In this document: positions 37,105 through 46,733 of the stretch, piece after piece
How the letters are laid out: each line of letters begins with the position of its first letter
Position numbering within the stretch: the first letter of the stretch is position 1
Assembly: GCA_024236195.1 (NCBI GenBank)
Contig: JACKKZ010000005.1
Span: forward strand, 248,001-312,000
Length of the DNA: 64,000 bases
Source: Sphingomonadaceae bacterium
GTDB lineage: Bacteria; Pseudomonadota; Alphaproteobacteria; Sphingomonadales; Sphingomonadaceae
Direction of reading: 5' to 3'
The notes under the pieces: generated by a model
Seen by the model: only the letters and a program-made list of their open reading frames with translations
The model's database searches: none
What the model was told of the DNA's origin: nothing
Made by a program: the position numbers and the translations under genes

Positions 37105-37130
37105 GTCATTCCCGTGAAGGCGGGAATCCA
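37105..37130. repeat. ATTCCCGTGAAGGCGGGAAT palindrome between rpmD and rplO
   Basis: Inverted copy of the element at 23472: ATTCCCG (37108-37114) and CGGGAAT (37121-37127), preceded by GTC. Both copies sit inside ribosomal operons, between genes, without interrupting a gene. Confidence 0.72.
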
Positions 37131-37212
37131 TGGTGCAATGCGCGTTGCGCCATCGGGCATAGCAATATTGGGCCCCAGCCTGCGCGGGGGTAAACTACAG
37201 CGAGTGCATACT

Positions 37213-37737
37213 ATGAAACTGACAGACATCCGCGACAATGAAGGTGCCCGCCATCGCCGTATGCGTATTGGCCGTGGCATTGGCTCGGGCAAGGGCAAGA
37301 CCGGTGGCCGCGGCCAGAAGGGCCAGAAGAGCCGCGAAGGTGTGGCTATCAAGGGCTTCGAAGGCGGTCAGATGCCGCTGCACATGCGCCTGCCGAAGCG
37401 CGGCTTCAACAATCCGTTCGGCAAGGATTATGCCGAAGTGAACACCGGGATGGTCCAGAAGTTCATCGACGCTGGTAAGCTCGACACCAAGGCTGTTGTC
37501 GATCATGAAGCGCTCAAGGCTGCTGGCCTGGCACGTGGTGGCAAGGATGGCGTCCGCCTGCTGGGCAAGGGCGAAATCACGGCCAAGGTGCAGTTCAAGG
37601 TCGCTGGCGCTTCCAAGGGCGCGATCGAAGCCGTCGAAAAGGCTGGCGGTTCGGTCGAAGTGATTGCTGCTGGTCAGCCGGAACACGAAAAGAAGGCTGC
37701 CCGCGCAGCCGCAAACAAGGCCGCCAAGGCCAAGTAA
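37213..37737 (+). CDS. rplO: 50S ribosomal protein L15
   Basis: L15 of 174 residues starting at [20 protein letters not shown]; the frame is open upstream across the palindromes but that part is not L15. [35 protein letters not shown] and [11 protein letters not shown] are conserved, and the last ~20 residues form an Ala/Lys-rich tail. It is a late 50S assembly protein. Confidence 0.95.
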   Translation: MKLTDIRDNEGARHRRMRIGRGIGSGKGKTGGRGQKGQKSREGVAIKGFEGGQMPLHMRLPKRGFNNPFGKDYAEVNTGMVQKFIDAGKLDTKAVVDHEALKAAGLARGGKDGVRLLGKGEITAKVQFKVAGASKGAIEAVEKAGGSVEVIAAGQPEHEKKAARAAANKAAKAK

Positions 37738-37841
37738 TCGACATAAATAGGGGGCGGGGGTTCGACATTGGGCCACCTGCTCCCTATCTATCCGGTCTGA
37801 GCCGGGACGGGCTGGCTCCAAACTAGGATCGACAGCGTATC

Positions 37842-39206
37842 ATGGCTTCACGCGCCGACAATATCGCGAGCAATCTGAGCTTCGCCAATTTCTCCAAGGC
37901 TACCGAGCTGAAGAACCGCATCTGGTTCACGGTCGGGGCCCTGATCGTGTTCCGCTTCCTCAGCTTCGTTCCACTTCCGGGGGTCAATCCGCTGATCCTG
38001 TCGGAGCTGTATGATACGACGCGCGGCGGCATCCTGGACCTGTTCAATACTTTTTCGGGTGGCAGCCTGGAGCGCATGAGCCTCATCGCGCTCGGCGTCA
38101 TGCCCTATATTACCGCGTCGATCGTGGTGCAGCTGGCGGCATCGCTCCATCCGGCGCTCGCTGCGCTCAAGAAAGAGGGCGCGACCGGGCGGCAGAAGCT
38201 GAACCAGTACACCCGCTATGGCACGGTGTTCCTCACAGCGGTGCAGGGCTGGTTCCTTGCTTCGGGTTTGGAGAGCTTCGGTGCGCAGAGCGGCCTGCAG
38301 GCGGTGGTTGACCCGGGCCTCATGTTCCGGGTCGGCGCGGTGATCAGCCTGGTTGGCGGCACGATGTTCCTGCTGTGGCTGGGTGAGCAGATCACCAGTC
38401 GCGGGATCGGCAATGGTGTGTCGCTCATCATCATGGCGGGTATTGTCGCTCAATTCCCCAGCTTCACGGCCAATCTGTTCGAAGGTGGCCGGACGGGTTC
38501 GATCAGCCCGGTCATCATCATCGGCTTTATCGCGATGATTATCATCCTTATCCTTTTCATCAGCTTCATGGAGCGCGCCCAGCGCCGGTTGCTGATTCAA
38601 TATCCCAAGCGGGCCACGCAGAAGGGGATGATGCAGGCGGATCGCAGCCACTTGCCGCTGAAGATCAACACTGCCGGTGTGATCCCCCCGATTTTCGCCA
38701 GCTCGCTGCTGCTGCTGCCGCTGACGATTACGCAGTTTGCGGGCAACAGCGTGGACACGGAAAGCACCACCGGTGGCATCCTGAACTCGCTCAACTTCTA
38801 CCTGCAGCATGGCCAGCCGCTCTACATGGCGCTCTATGCCATCGGCATCATCTTCTTCTGCTTCTTCTACACTGCCGTGGTGTTCAACCCGGAAGAAACG
38901 GCAGAGAATCTGAAGAAGAATGGCGGCTTCATCCCGGGTATCCGTCCGGGCAAGCGGACCGAGGAATATCTCGATTACGTGCTGACCCGCATCACCGTGG
39001 TTGGCGCGATCTATCTCACCATCGTGTGTGTGGTGCCTGAATATATGATCGCACAGACCGGCATCCCGCTGTTCCTGGGCGGCACCAGCCTGCTGATCGT
39101 GGTGAACGTGACTGTGGATACGATCAGCCAGATCCAGTCACACTTGCTTGCGCACCAATATGGCGACCTTATCAAGAAGGCGAAGCTGAAAGGTCGCCTG
39201 CGCTGA
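37842..39206 (+). CDS. secY: Protein translocase subunit SecY
   Basis: A 454-residue membrane protein with ten transmembrane helices. FRFLSFVPLPGVNPLIL marks helix 1 and the plug region follows (GGSLERMSLIALGVMPYITAS). PVIIIGFIAMIIILILFISF and the cytosolic loop NLKKNGGFIPGIRPGKRTEEY are typical. SecY is the channel of SecYEG. It follows rplO after 104 bases and precedes adk by 41. Confidence 0.96.
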   Translation: MASRADNIASNLSFANFSKATELKNRIWFTVGALIVFRFLSFVPLPGVNPLILSELYDTTRGGILDLFNTFSGGSLERMSLIALGVMPYITASIVVQLAASLHPALAALKKEGATGRQKLNQYTRYGTVFLTAVQGWFLASGLESFGAQSGLQAVVDPGLMFRVGAVISLVGGTMFLLWLGEQITSRGIGNGVSLIIMAGIVAQFPSFTANLFEGGRTGSISPVIIIGFIAMIIILILFISFMERAQRRLLIQYPKRATQKGMMQADRSHLPLKINTAGVIPPIFASSLLLLPLTITQFAGNSVDTESTTGGILNSLNFYLQHGQPLYMALYAIGIIFFCFFYTAVVFNPEETAENLKKNGGFIPGIRPGKRTEEYLDYVLTRITVVGAIYLTIVCVVPEYMIAQTGIPLFLGGTSLLIVVNVTVDTISQIQSHLLAHQYGDLIKKAKLKGRLR

Positions 39207-39247
39207 TCGGGCGACTGGCTAAACCGGGAATTTGGGGGATTAGCGAC

Positions 39248-39892
39248 GTGAACATCATCCTTCTTGGCCCTCCGGGCGCTGGCAAGGGTACTCAGGCTCA
39301 GCGGCTCGTCGAACGCCGCGGGATGGTGCAGCTTTCGACCGGTGACATGCTGCGCGAAACGCGCAAGGCAGACACCGATCTCGGACGTCAGGTTGCTGAT
39401 GTGATGGATAGCGGCGGGCTGGTTTCGGACGAGATCGTCTCCGCCATGATCGACGCCAAGCTGGCGGCATTGCCTGCTGAAACCGGCGTAATCTTCGATG
39501 GCTATCCGCGCACGGAAGCGCAGGCGCATTCGCTGGATGATTTGCTCGCCAAGAATGGCCGTTCGCTCGACCATGTGATCGAGCTGGACGTCAATGAAGA
39601 CGCGCTGGTGGAACGCATCACCGGTCGCTTCACCTGCGCCAGCTGTGGCAAGGGTTATCACGACATCTTCGAACAGCCCGCTGTCGAAGGTGTCTGCGAC
39701 AAATGCGGCAGCACCGAGTTCAAGCGACGTCCGGACGATAATGAGGAAACCGTGCGCAACCGCATGGCGGAATATCGTGCCAAGACGGCGCCGATCCTGC
39801 CCTTCTACGAAGCGCGCAACCTTGTGACCCGCGTGGATGGCATGGCCGATATGGACGCTGTCACAGCCGCCATCGAGGCAATCCTCGGCTGA
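39248..39892 (+). CDS. adk: Adenylate kinase with a zinc-binding LID
   Basis: Starts with GTG at 39248 (MNIILLGPPGAGKGTQAQRL), giving 214 residues. The P-loop GPPGAGKGT, the STGDMLRE AMP site and VIFDGYPRT are intact. The long LID has four cysteines in two pairs (Cys130, Cys133 in TCASCGKGYHD; Cys150, Cys153 in CDKCGS), a structural zinc site. It equilibrates AMP, ADP and ATP. It is the last gene of the spc segment before unrelated genes. Confidence 0.95.
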   Translation: MNIILLGPPGAGKGTQAQRLVERRGMVQLSTGDMLRETRKADTDLGRQVADVMDSGGLVSDEIVSAMIDAKLAALPAETGVIFDGYPRTEAQAHSLDDLLAKNGRSLDHVIELDVNEDALVERITGRFTCASCGKGYHDIFEQPAVEGVCDKCGSTEFKRRPDDNEETVRNRMAEYRAKTAPILPFYEARNLVTRVDGMADMDAVTAAIEAILG

Positions 39893-39963
39893 TATCCGGG
39901 CGTTCCGCGCTCCCTCTTCCCATGGGCCGCAAGCCATGGGATAGGGGTGGCGAAAGGATTGCC

Positions 39964-40755
39964 ATGACCATTACATTCCGTTCGCTTGCTGCCTCTGTTG
40001 CCGCATGTTGCCTGTTGCCGCTTGCCCCTGCTGCGCAGGCGGAGGTCGTCAAGCAGGATGAGGATGGCTTTGTCACGCGGGATACGGCCACGGTCGCGGC
40101 AACACCCGAAGAAACCTGGCAGGCACTGATCGCACCGGGCAAGTGGTGGAATGACGGCCACACATGGTCAGGCTCCGCTGACACCATGTATATCAGCGCG
40201 CAGGCTGGCGGCTGCTTCTGCGAACTCTTTCCGGAAGACAAGGATGCCCCGGAAGGGAGCAGGCGCGGCAGTGTGCAGCACATGGTCGTGCTGATGGCCA
40301 ATCCGAACAATGTTCTCCGGATGCGCGGCGGGCTGGGGCCCTTGCAGAGCGAGCCGGTGGATGGCGTGCTCACAGTCACGCTCAAGCCCGTCGATGGTGG
40401 CACCCGCATCTTGTGGGAATATGTCGTGGGCGGATATATGCGCTTCAAGGTTGGCGAGATCGCCCCGGCGGTGGACATGGTGATGAGCCAGCAATTGCGG
40501 GGACTGGCCGTGCATCTGGGCCCGCTTGCGATGCCGGAAGGGGCAGCACCCGACAGCGAAGATGCCGGCGAGCCTGCCGGAGAAGCGGGTGCTGACGCCG
40601 AGGAAGAAGCCGAAGCAGATGTGGCGGTGGGTAAATCCGACACCGATGCCGAACCGGAAGAGCCCAAGATCGAGATCGAGGATGTCGACGATGTCATGAG
40701 CGCGCTCGACAAGCTTGGTGCCAGCAAGCAGGACGAACCGCCAGTCCCGCGCTGA
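39964..40755 (+). CDS. Exported SRPBCC-fold protein
   Basis: A 263-residue protein. Residues 1-~26 form a signal peptide ending APAAQA. Residues ~35-185 look like a SRPBCC/START-like fold (VAATPEETWQALIAPGKWWN, GGTRILWEYVVGGYMRFKVG). The last ~75 residues are acidic and Ala/Glu-rich with repeated EPAGEAGADAEEEAEADV-like runs and are probably disordered. It may bind a hydrophobic ligand in the periplasm. A hairpin (CCCATGG/CCATGGG, 39919-39940) precedes it, so it is probably outside the adk transcript. Confidence 0.65.
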   Translation: MTITFRSLAASVAACCLLPLAPAAQAEVVKQDEDGFVTRDTATVAATPEETWQALIAPGKWWNDGHTWSGSADTMYISAQAGGCFCELFPEDKDAPEGSRRGSVQHMVVLMANPNNVLRMRGGLGPLQSEPVDGVLTVTLKPVDGGTRILWEYVVGGYMRFKVGEIAPAVDMVMSQQLRGLAVHLGPLAMPEGAAPDSEDAGEPAGEAGADAEEEAEADVAVGKSDTDAEPEEPKIEIEDVDDVMSALDKLGASKQDEPPVPR

Positions 40756-40934
40756 ATTTGAGAATTATCTGCAACATCTTGGCCTTGCGCAAATCCCCGT
40801 TAGGATGCGCTGGTCAAGACAAGGTGCGAGTCGCAGCGGATGGCTGCGCTACGTGCCAGCAAACAGGGTCGTGAACTTCAACAATCGCCAGCGCTGCCGG
40901 TGGGGCAGGGCCGCGAAACGAGAGGGGGCGACCA

Positions 40935-42296
40935 ATGGCTTCTGTATATGAGCGTCACGTAGATCTTCCGGCCTTCATGGAAGGGGTGAAGCGCCGCAAC
41001 CCGCACCAGCCGGAATTTGTCCAGGCAGTGCAGGAAGTTGCCGAGGACATCTTCGAATTCATCGAGGACAAGGAAGAATACCACCAGGAACAGATCCTGC
41101 GCCGCATCGCCGAGCCGGATCGGGTCGTGTCCTTCCGCGTCTGCTGGGAAGACGACAATGGCAATGTCCGGGTGCAGCGTGGCTGGCGTGTGCAGAACAA
41201 CAACGCCATCGGCCCTTACAAGGGCGGCATCCGCTTCCACCCCAGCGTGAATGAAAGCGTGCTCAAATTCCTCGCTTTCGAACAGACTTTCAAGAACGCG
41301 CTAACTGGCCTGCCCATGGGCGGGGGCAAGGGCGGATCGAACTTCAACCCCAAGGGCAAGAGCGTGCGCGAGATCATGCGCTTCTGCCAGAGCTTCATGA
41401 CCGAGCTCTATCGCCATATCGGCGCGGACACGGATGTCCCGGCGGGTGATATCGGCGTGGGCGGGCGCGAGATTGGCTATATGTTCGGCCAGTACAAGCG
41501 CATCACCAACCAGTTCACCGGCGTTCTGACCGGCAAGGGGCTGGAATATGGCGGTTCGATGATCCGCCCGGAAGCGACTGGCTATGGCGCGGTCTATTTC
41601 CTCGAAAACATGCTCAAGCACAAAGGGGACTCGGTCGAAGGCAAGACCGCCGTGATTTCCGGCTCCGGCAATGTCGCTACCCATGCGGCGGAAAAGATCG
41701 TCCAGCTGGGCGGCAAGCCGGTGACGCTCTCCGATTCCGGCGGCTTCATCTATGACCCGGACGGGCTGGACCAGGAAAAGATCAACTGGGTGAAGGAACA
41801 CAAGACCCACCGCCGCGGGCGGATCAGCGACTATGCCGACCACTTCACCAATGCGACTTTCCACGAAGGGGCAACCCCGTGGGGCGTCAAATGCGATGTG
41901 GCATTGCCCTGTGCGACGCAAAACGAGCTGCTCGGCGCAGATGCGAAGGAACTGGTCAAGAATGGCTGCATCGCCGTGTCCGAAGGGGCCAACATGCCGT
42001 CAGACCTCGATGCAGTGCATCACTTCAAGGATGCGAAGATCATGTTCGCTCCGGGCAAGGCGGCCAATGCAGGCGGTGTGGCAGTGTCCGGCCTCGAAAT
42101 GAGCCAGAACTCCGAACGCCGCGCGTGGAAGGAAGAGGAACTGCAGCAGATGCTGCGCGATATCATGGACGGCATCCATGACCGTTGCCTGACCTATGGC
42201 ACGCAGGATGGCGGCTATGTCGACTATGTGAAGGGTGCGAATATCGCAGGCTTCAAGAAGGTGGCCGACGCGATGCTGGCCTTTGGCGTGGTGTGA
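40935..42296 (+). CDS. gdhA: NADP-dependent glutamate dehydrogenase
   Basis: A 453-residue hexameric-type GDH. GPYKGGIRFHPSVNESVLKF, the catalytic-lysine region LPMGGGKGGSNFNPKGKS, DVPAGDIGVGGREIGYMFGQ and the nucleotide-binding SGSGNVATHAAEKI are intact. It interconverts 2-oxoglutarate plus ammonium and glutamate. Coenzyme use (NADPH) is inferred from length and motifs. A terminator follows at 42304. Confidence 0.93.
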   Translation: MASVYERHVDLPAFMEGVKRRNPHQPEFVQAVQEVAEDIFEFIEDKEEYHQEQILRRIAEPDRVVSFRVCWEDDNGNVRVQRGWRVQNNNAIGPYKGGIRFHPSVNESVLKFLAFEQTFKNALTGLPMGGGKGGSNFNPKGKSVREIMRFCQSFMTELYRHIGADTDVPAGDIGVGGREIGYMFGQYKRITNQFTGVLTGKGLEYGGSMIRPEATGYGAVYFLENMLKHKGDSVEGKTAVISGSGNVATHAAEKIVQLGGKPVTLSDSGGFIYDPDGLDQEKINWVKEHKTHRRGRISDYADHFTNATFHEGATPWGVKCDVALPCATQNELLGADAKELVKNGCIAVSEGANMPSDLDAVHHFKDAKIMFAPGKAANAGGVAVSGLEMSQNSERRAWKEEELQQMLRDIMDGIHDRCLTYGTQDGGYVDYVKGANIAGFKKVADAMLAFGVV

Positions 42297-42303
42297 TTGG
42301 GTG

Positions 42304-42340
42304 AACCCGGCGGGGCGGTTGGTGCTCTGCCGGGTTTCTC
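42304..42340 (+). terminator. Rho-independent terminator after gdhA
   Basis: AACCCGGC (42304-42311) pairs with GCCGGGTT (42329-42336), eight pairs, followed by TCTCGCTTT, seven bases after the gdhA stop. Confidence 0.65.
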
Positions 42341-42518
42341 GCTTTACGTTTCCACGGGGAGTTTGGGCTGCTGCTTTTGGCTGTGCTTCCGTTCCAGCGG
42401 AATGACAGCTTTAGATTCTGCCGATCAAAAAAGGCGAACTTCTGGACCCGACCCGATTACGGACATAGAGATCAAAGCTCATAAGTTAATCGAATTCGCT
42501 TGGATCAAGGGGCTACGC

Positions 42519-42875
42519 ATGGCAATGGGTCGAGGGATATCGGTAGCGCTATTCATCTCGGCAGTATTCGCTGCCTCATGTTCGGAACAAGGGGTTCCCG
42601 TTCAGATAAACGCTGAGTTTCAACAACTTTCAATGCGCTCGTCGCTCTATACGGGAGCGCCGAAGGTCACCGCTTCCCCGGAGCCGACCTTTCCAAACGA
42701 ACACACCCGCGCTGTCTCTTCTGAGATTGGCGTCAGCTATGAGGTAACCTTCGAATACTTCGAAACGGTATCCTTAGCCGGGAAATCGTACGATATCTTC
42801 GACGTGGTCGAAGTGCCCGACACTTTTGTGGGCGTCCCACATGCTGGCAGAGAGCTAATCCTGATCACGCTTTGA
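42519..42875 (+). CDS. Small predicted lipoprotein
   Basis: The frame is open from 42297 but the plausible start is the ATG at 42519, six bases after AAGGGG, giving 118 residues. It opens a signal peptide (GISVALFISAVFAASC) with Cys21 as the likely lipidation site. The mature part has ITLs of no recognised family (VTFEYFETVSLAGKSYDIFD, then VEVPDTFVGVPHAG). The gene and its flanks look less GC-rich than surrounding DNA, so it may have been acquired. Confidence 0.5.
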   Translation: MAMGRGISVALFISAVFAASCSEQGVPVQINAEFQQLSMRSSLYTGAPKVTASPEPTFPNEHTRAVSSEIGVSYEVTFEYFETVSLAGKSYDIFDVVEVPDTFVGVPHAGRELILITL

Positions 42876-43031
42876 GCAGAGAGCCGTTAGTCCGCTCTCC
42901 ACCTAAAACCAGCCATTCAAGCAAATCGCATTGGCGCTCCAAAGCGGACGGCGCGTAACCGCCCAGTTCTATTCGCTGCGCAAACCTAAACCCGGTTCCC
43001 AATCCACCATCCTCGCGCTAACCCTCTAGGC

Positions 43032-43814
43032 ATGGATCTAGGAATAGCAGGCCGTAAGGCCATCATTTGCGGGTCGAGCAGGGGCCTTGGGCGTGCATGT
43101 GCCGAGGCGCTGGGTGAGGCCGGGTGCACCATCCTCATCAACGGGCTCGACCCGGAGCGGCTTGAGGGCGTCGCGGCGGAGATGCGTGAGCGTTTTGGTG
43201 CCGAGCGGGTGCTGCATGTTGCGGCGGACGTCACCACCGAGGCGGGCAGGGCGGCGCTGCTGGCGGCGATGCCGGAACCCGATATCCTCATTACCAATGC
43301 CAATGGCCCCCCGGCAGCGGATTTCCGCATGCTGGACGACGAGGCCCTGCATGTCGGGCTGACCAAGAACATGACGAGCCCGATTGCGCTGGTGCAGGCG
43401 GTGGTGGACGGCATGGCCGCGCGTGGTTTCGGGCGGATCATCAACATCACCTCTTACTCGGTGCTCACCCCGGTTGACGGGCTTGAACTGTCTTCCGGGG
43501 CAAGGGCAGGGCTGACGGCGTTCCTCGCATCCATCGCGCGGCAGGTCGCTGGCAATGGCGTGACCATCAACCACTTGCTCCCAGGGCCGTTCGAAACCGA
43601 CCGGATGACACAACTCGGGGAGATGATGGCCAAGGCCAAAGGCGTGACGGTGGAGCAGGTGCGCGCCGAATTCCTGCGGCCAATCCCCGCAGGGCGGATG
43701 GGCACACCTGCGGAATTCGGTGCGGCCTGCGCCTTTCTCGCCAGTGCTCATGCCGGTTTCATCACCGGGCAAGGCCTGCTGCTCGATGGCGGTGGTTTCC
43801 GCTCCAATTTCTGA
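43032..43814 (+). CDS. SDR-family protein lacking the usual catalytic Tyr-Lys
   Basis: A 260-residue Rossmann protein. GSSRGLGRACAEALGEAG is the nucleotide loop and NANGPPAADF replaces the usual NNAG. At the active-site position, ITSYSVLTPVDGLELSSGARA has Ser and Arg where YxxxK is expected. C-terminal GQGLLLDGGGFRSNF is typical. This pattern fits the BKR-like SDR subgroup that does not match the classical tetrad, so activity is uncertain. It is the last gene before the rpsM operon. Confidence 0.75.
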   Translation: MDLGIAGRKAIICGSSRGLGRACAEALGEAGCTILINGLDPERLEGVAAEMRERFGAERVLHVAADVTTEAGRAALLAAMPEPDILITNANGPPAADFRMLDDEALHVGLTKNMTSPIALVQAVVDGMAARGFGRIINITSYSVLTPVDGLELSSGARAGLTAFLASIARQVAGNGVTINHLLPGPFETDRMTQLGEMMAKAKGVTVEQVRAEFLRPIPAGRMGTPAEFGAACAFLASAHAGFITGQGLLLDGGGFRSNF

Positions 43815-43920
43815 TCGCTTTTGACTTTGCGGGCAGGTCGGCTATCATGCGCCTATCGACAGCGCGGCCAGCGCTGCACACGGGTCAGTACAACTGTCTC
43901 GCCTGTTCAGGCGTGAGGCG

Positions 43921-43949
43921 TTGACTCTATGTGCGAATCGCCCTAAGCG
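43921..43949 (+). promoter_or_regulatory. Candidate promoter of the rpsM-rplQ segment
   Basis: TTGACT (43921-43926) is separated by 17 bases from TAAGCG (43944-43949). The -10 box is weak, but the position, 160 bases before rpsM in a 297-base gap without genes, fits a promoter that would be needed because the alpha operon is detached from spc here. Confidence 0.35.
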
Positions 43950-44111
43950 GCCCATTCATTCGACAAAGCGGAGCAGTCCGGCAGGCGTCAGCCCTTGATG
44001 CGCGCCATCCGGGCTTTTTGCCGTTCAGGACATTGCTGTTCAGGACTCTGCCGGATCGAATGGTTGTCGCTATGAGATAGGGGTTTTCCCCTGTGGAGCA
44101 TGGAGAAGTAA

Positions 44112-44480
44112 GTGGCTCGTATTGCCGGGGTCAATATCCCCACCAACAAGCGCGTTATCATCGCGCTCACCTATATTCACGGTATTGGCCCGACCTCGGC
44201 GAAAGCTATCGCTGACAAGCTGGGCATTGATCACACCCGCCGCGTGCAGGACCTGTCCGACGCGGAAGTGCTGTCGATCCGTGAAACCATCGACGCGGAA
44301 TATATGGTCGAGGGTGACCTTCGTCGCGAAACCGCGATGAACATCAAGCGCCTGATGGACCTGCGTAGCTATCGCGGCCTCCGTCACCGTGCCAAGCTGC
44401 CCGTCCGCGGCCAGCGCACCCACACGAACGCCCGCACCCGCAAGGGCAAGGCCAAGCCGATCGCCGGCAAGAAGAAGTAA
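44112..44480 (+). CDS. rpsM: 30S ribosomal protein S13
   Basis: S13 of 122 residues starting with GTG at 44112 after GGAG (44102). [35 protein letters not shown] and [20 protein letters not shown] are conserved. It bridges the subunits and contacts P-site tRNA. rpmJ and infA, often near here, are not present. Confidence 0.96.
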   Translation: MARIAGVNIPTNKRVIIALTYIHGIGPTSAKAIADKLGIDHTRRVQDLSDAEVLSIRETIDAEYMVEGDLRRETAMNIKRLMDLRSYRGLRHRAKLPVRGQRTHTNARTRKGKAKPIAGKKK

Positions 44481-44534
44481 GCGGCCCGCCGCACTCTTCT
44501 TTTACGACCTTCTGCAAGACAGGATACAGATACG

Positions 44535-44924
44535 ATGGCACGCGAACCAGGGCGCATCCGGCGCCGCGAACGCAAAAACATTTCCAGCGGCGTTGCGCAT
44601 ATCAACGCCAGCTTCAACAACACCATGATCACCATCACCGACGCACAGGGCAATGCTATCAGCTGGTCCAGCGCTGGCATGATGGGCTTCAAGGGCAGCC
44701 GCAAGTCGACTCCCTATGCCGCGCAGGTCGCCGCTGACGACGCCGGCAAGAAGGCAGCCGAACACGGCGTGCGCACGCTTGAAGTCGAAGTGAAGGGCCC
44801 GGGCTCGGGTCGTGAAAGCGCACTGCGCGGCCTCGCCGCCGTGGGCTTCACCATCACTTCGATCCGTGACGTGACTCCGATCCCGCATAACGGGGTCCGT
44901 CCGTCCAAGCGTCGCCGCGTCTGA
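44535..44924 (+). CDS. rpsK: 30S ribosomal protein S11
   Basis: S11 of 129 residues: [20 protein letters not shown], then [20 protein letters not shown] and the C-terminal [18 protein letters not shown]. It forms the platform near the Shine-Dalgarno cleft. It follows rpsM after 54 bases. Confidence 0.96.
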   Translation: MAREPGRIRRRERKNISSGVAHINASFNNTMITITDAQGNAISWSSAGMMGFKGSRKSTPYAAQVAADDAGKKAAEHGVRTLEVEVKGPGSGRESALRGLAAVGFTITSIRDVTPIPHNGVRPSKRRRV

Positions 44925-45042
44925 CGCCTGCCTTTCCGGTGGCTTCGCATTCGTGAGGTCACCAAATTCACGGATCGGGCAGGGCGTTACCAGCAAAGAA
45001 CGCTCCACCGGTCCCGCCTGCACCTGAACCTAGGGGATATCC

Positions 45043-46098
45043 ATGTCCGTCAATACCAAGAACTGGCAGGAACTGAAAAAACCCAACAGCCTTGAAATCA
45101 AGGAAGGCGGCGAAAAAGGCCGCAAGGCTACTTTCGTGGCCGAACCGCTTGAGCGCGGCTTTGGCCTGACGCTCGGCAATGCGCTGCGCCGCGTGCTGCT
45201 TTCCAGCCTGCAGGGCGCTGCGATCACCTCGATCAAGATCGAGAACGTCCTGCACGAATTCTCCAGCCTTGCTGGCGTACGTGAAGACGTGACCGACATC
45301 GTCCTGAACGTGAAGCAGATCGCACTCAAGATGGAAGGCGAAGGCCCCAAGCGGCTGCAGCTTTCGGCAACCGGCCCGGCGGAAGTCAAGGCTGGCGACA
45401 TTGCCGTATCCGGCGACATCGAAGTGATGAACAAGGATCTGGTGATCTGCCATCTCGACGAAGGCGCCACGCTGAACATGGAACTGACCGCTGACACCGG
45501 CAAGGGCTATGTCCCCGCCGTGTCGAACCGTCCGGTCGATGCGCCGATCGGCCTGATCCCGGTCGACAGCCTCTACTCGCCGGTGCGCCAGGTCAGCTAC
45601 AAAGTCGAAGCGGCCCGCGTTGGCCAGGAGCTGGACTATGACAAGCTGAGCCTGACCGTCGAGACCGACGGCACGGTGACCCCGGAAGATGCCGTGGCTT
45701 ACGCCGCGCGCATCCTGCAGGACCAGCTGACCCTGTTCGTCCACTTCGAAGACGGTATCCCGCAGCCTTCCAGCCCGATGATCGGCATGGCTGCACAGCC
45801 GGAAGAAAGCGACGCCAACCAGCTCAACCGTTACCTCCTCAAGAAGGTGGACGAGCTGGAACTGTCGGTGCGTTCGGCCAACTGCCTCAAGAACGACAAC
45901 ATCATCTATATTGGCGATTTGGTCCAGAAGACCGAAGCCGAGATGCTGCGTACGCCGAACTTCGGCCGTAAGTCGCTCAACGAGATCAAGGAAGTGCTTT
46001 CCAGCATGGGCCTGCGCCTCGGGATGGATATCCCCGGCTGGCCGCCGGAGAACATCGAGGAAATGGCCAAGAAGCTCGAACAAGAGCTGCTGGGCTAA
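45043..46098 (+). CDS. rpoA: RNA polymerase alpha subunit
   Basis: A 351-residue alpha subunit. The N-terminal domain ([35 protein letters not shown]) dimerises and binds beta and beta-prime. The C-terminal domain contains [20 protein letters not shown] and [20 protein letters not shown] for UP-element and activator contacts. It is preceded by 118 bases from rpsK and followed by palindromes before rplQ. Confidence 0.97.
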   Translation: MSVNTKNWQELKKPNSLEIKEGGEKGRKATFVAEPLERGFGLTLGNALRRVLLSSLQGAAITSIKIENVLHEFSSLAGVREDVTDIVLNVKQIALKMEGEGPKRLQLSATGPAEVKAGDIAVSGDIEVMNKDLVICHLDEGATLNMELTADTGKGYVPAVSNRPVDAPIGLIPVDSLYSPVRQVSYKVEAARVGQELDYDKLSLTVETDGTVTPEDAVAYAARILQDQLTLFVHFEDGIPQPSSPMIGMAAQPEESDANQLNRYLLKKVDELELSVRSANCLKNDNIIYIGDLVQKTEAEMLRTPNFGRKSLNEIKEVLSSMGLRLGMDIPGWPPENIEEMAKKLEQELLG

Positions 46099-46106
46099 GG
46101 AATATT

Positions 46107-46165
46107 CCTCCCCGAGCTTGCTCGGGGAGGGGGACCGCCCGCAAAGCGGGTGGTGGAGGGGTATC
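46107..46165. repeat. Palindromes between rpoA and rplQ
   Basis: CCTCCCCGAG (46107-46116) pairs perfectly with CTCGGGGAGG (46121-46130) around CTTG, followed by CCGCCCGC...GCGGGTGG. The unit resembles CTCCCC-type palindromes at 8290, 20402, 49850 and 52560. It separates rpoA from rplQ by 141 bases. Confidence 0.7.
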
Positions 46166-46239
46166 GGTGGCGCCCACTTAAATGCCACCAGCACTGGGCT
46201 ACCTCGCACGGGCCCTTTTCGAACTGAAGGAAGAGTAAA

Positions 46240-46659
46240 ATGCGTCACGGAATTTCAGGCCGCAAACTGCAGCGCAAGACCGGCCACCGCAATGCCATGT
46301 TCCGCAACATGGCTGCTTCGCTGATCAAGCATGAGCAGATCATGACCACGCTGCCCAAGGCGAAGGAAATTCGCCCCTATGTCGAAAAGCTGATCACGCT
46401 GGCGAAGAAGGGTGGCCTGTCCAACCGTCGCCTTGCGATGAGCCGCCTGGGTGACGAAACCCAGTTGAAGAAGCTGTTTGACGTGCTGGCCGAGCGTTAT
46501 TCCGACCGTGATGGCGGCTATACCCGCATCATCAAGGCTGGCTATCGTTCGAGCGACGCTGCGCAGATGGCAATCATCGAATTCGTCGAGCGCGATGTCG
46601 ATGCCAAGGGCCAGGACAGCGGCCCGGCAATGAATGACGAGGAAATGGAAGACGCATAA
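46240..46659 (+). CDS. rplQ: 50S ribosomal protein L17
   Basis: L17 of 139 residues: [20 protein letters not shown], then [20 protein letters not shown] and [20 protein letters not shown]. It is the last ribosomal gene of the cluster and is preceded by GGAAGAGTAAA. A strong terminator follows. Confidence 0.96.
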   Translation: MRHGISGRKLQRKTGHRNAMFRNMAASLIKHEQIMTTLPKAKEIRPYVEKLITLAKKGGLSNRRLAMSRLGDETQLKKLFDVLAERYSDRDGGYTRIIKAGYRSSDAAQMAIIEFVERDVDAKGQDSGPAMNDEEMEDA

Positions 46660-46686
46660 GCCGCGTCATCCCAGCGAAAGCGAGAG

Positions 46687-46719
46687 GGGCCGGGGGGAAA
46701 CCTCCGGCCCTTTTGTTTT
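46687..46719 (+). terminator. Strong terminator after rplQ
   Basis: GGGCCGGGGG (46687-46696) pairs with CCTCCGGCCC (46701-46710) around GAAA, ten pairs with one G-T wobble, followed by TTTTGTTTT. It ends the ribosomal cluster and also sits at the 3' end of the convergent gene at 46734. Confidence 0.85.
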
Positions 46720-46733
46720 GCGCGGTGCGGCTG

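Noticed and set aside
42297..42518. N-terminal extension of the lipoprotein at 42519
   Set aside because: The extra 74 codons start at the gdhA stop, cross a terminator, and lack a ribosome site; the signal peptide begins at 42519.
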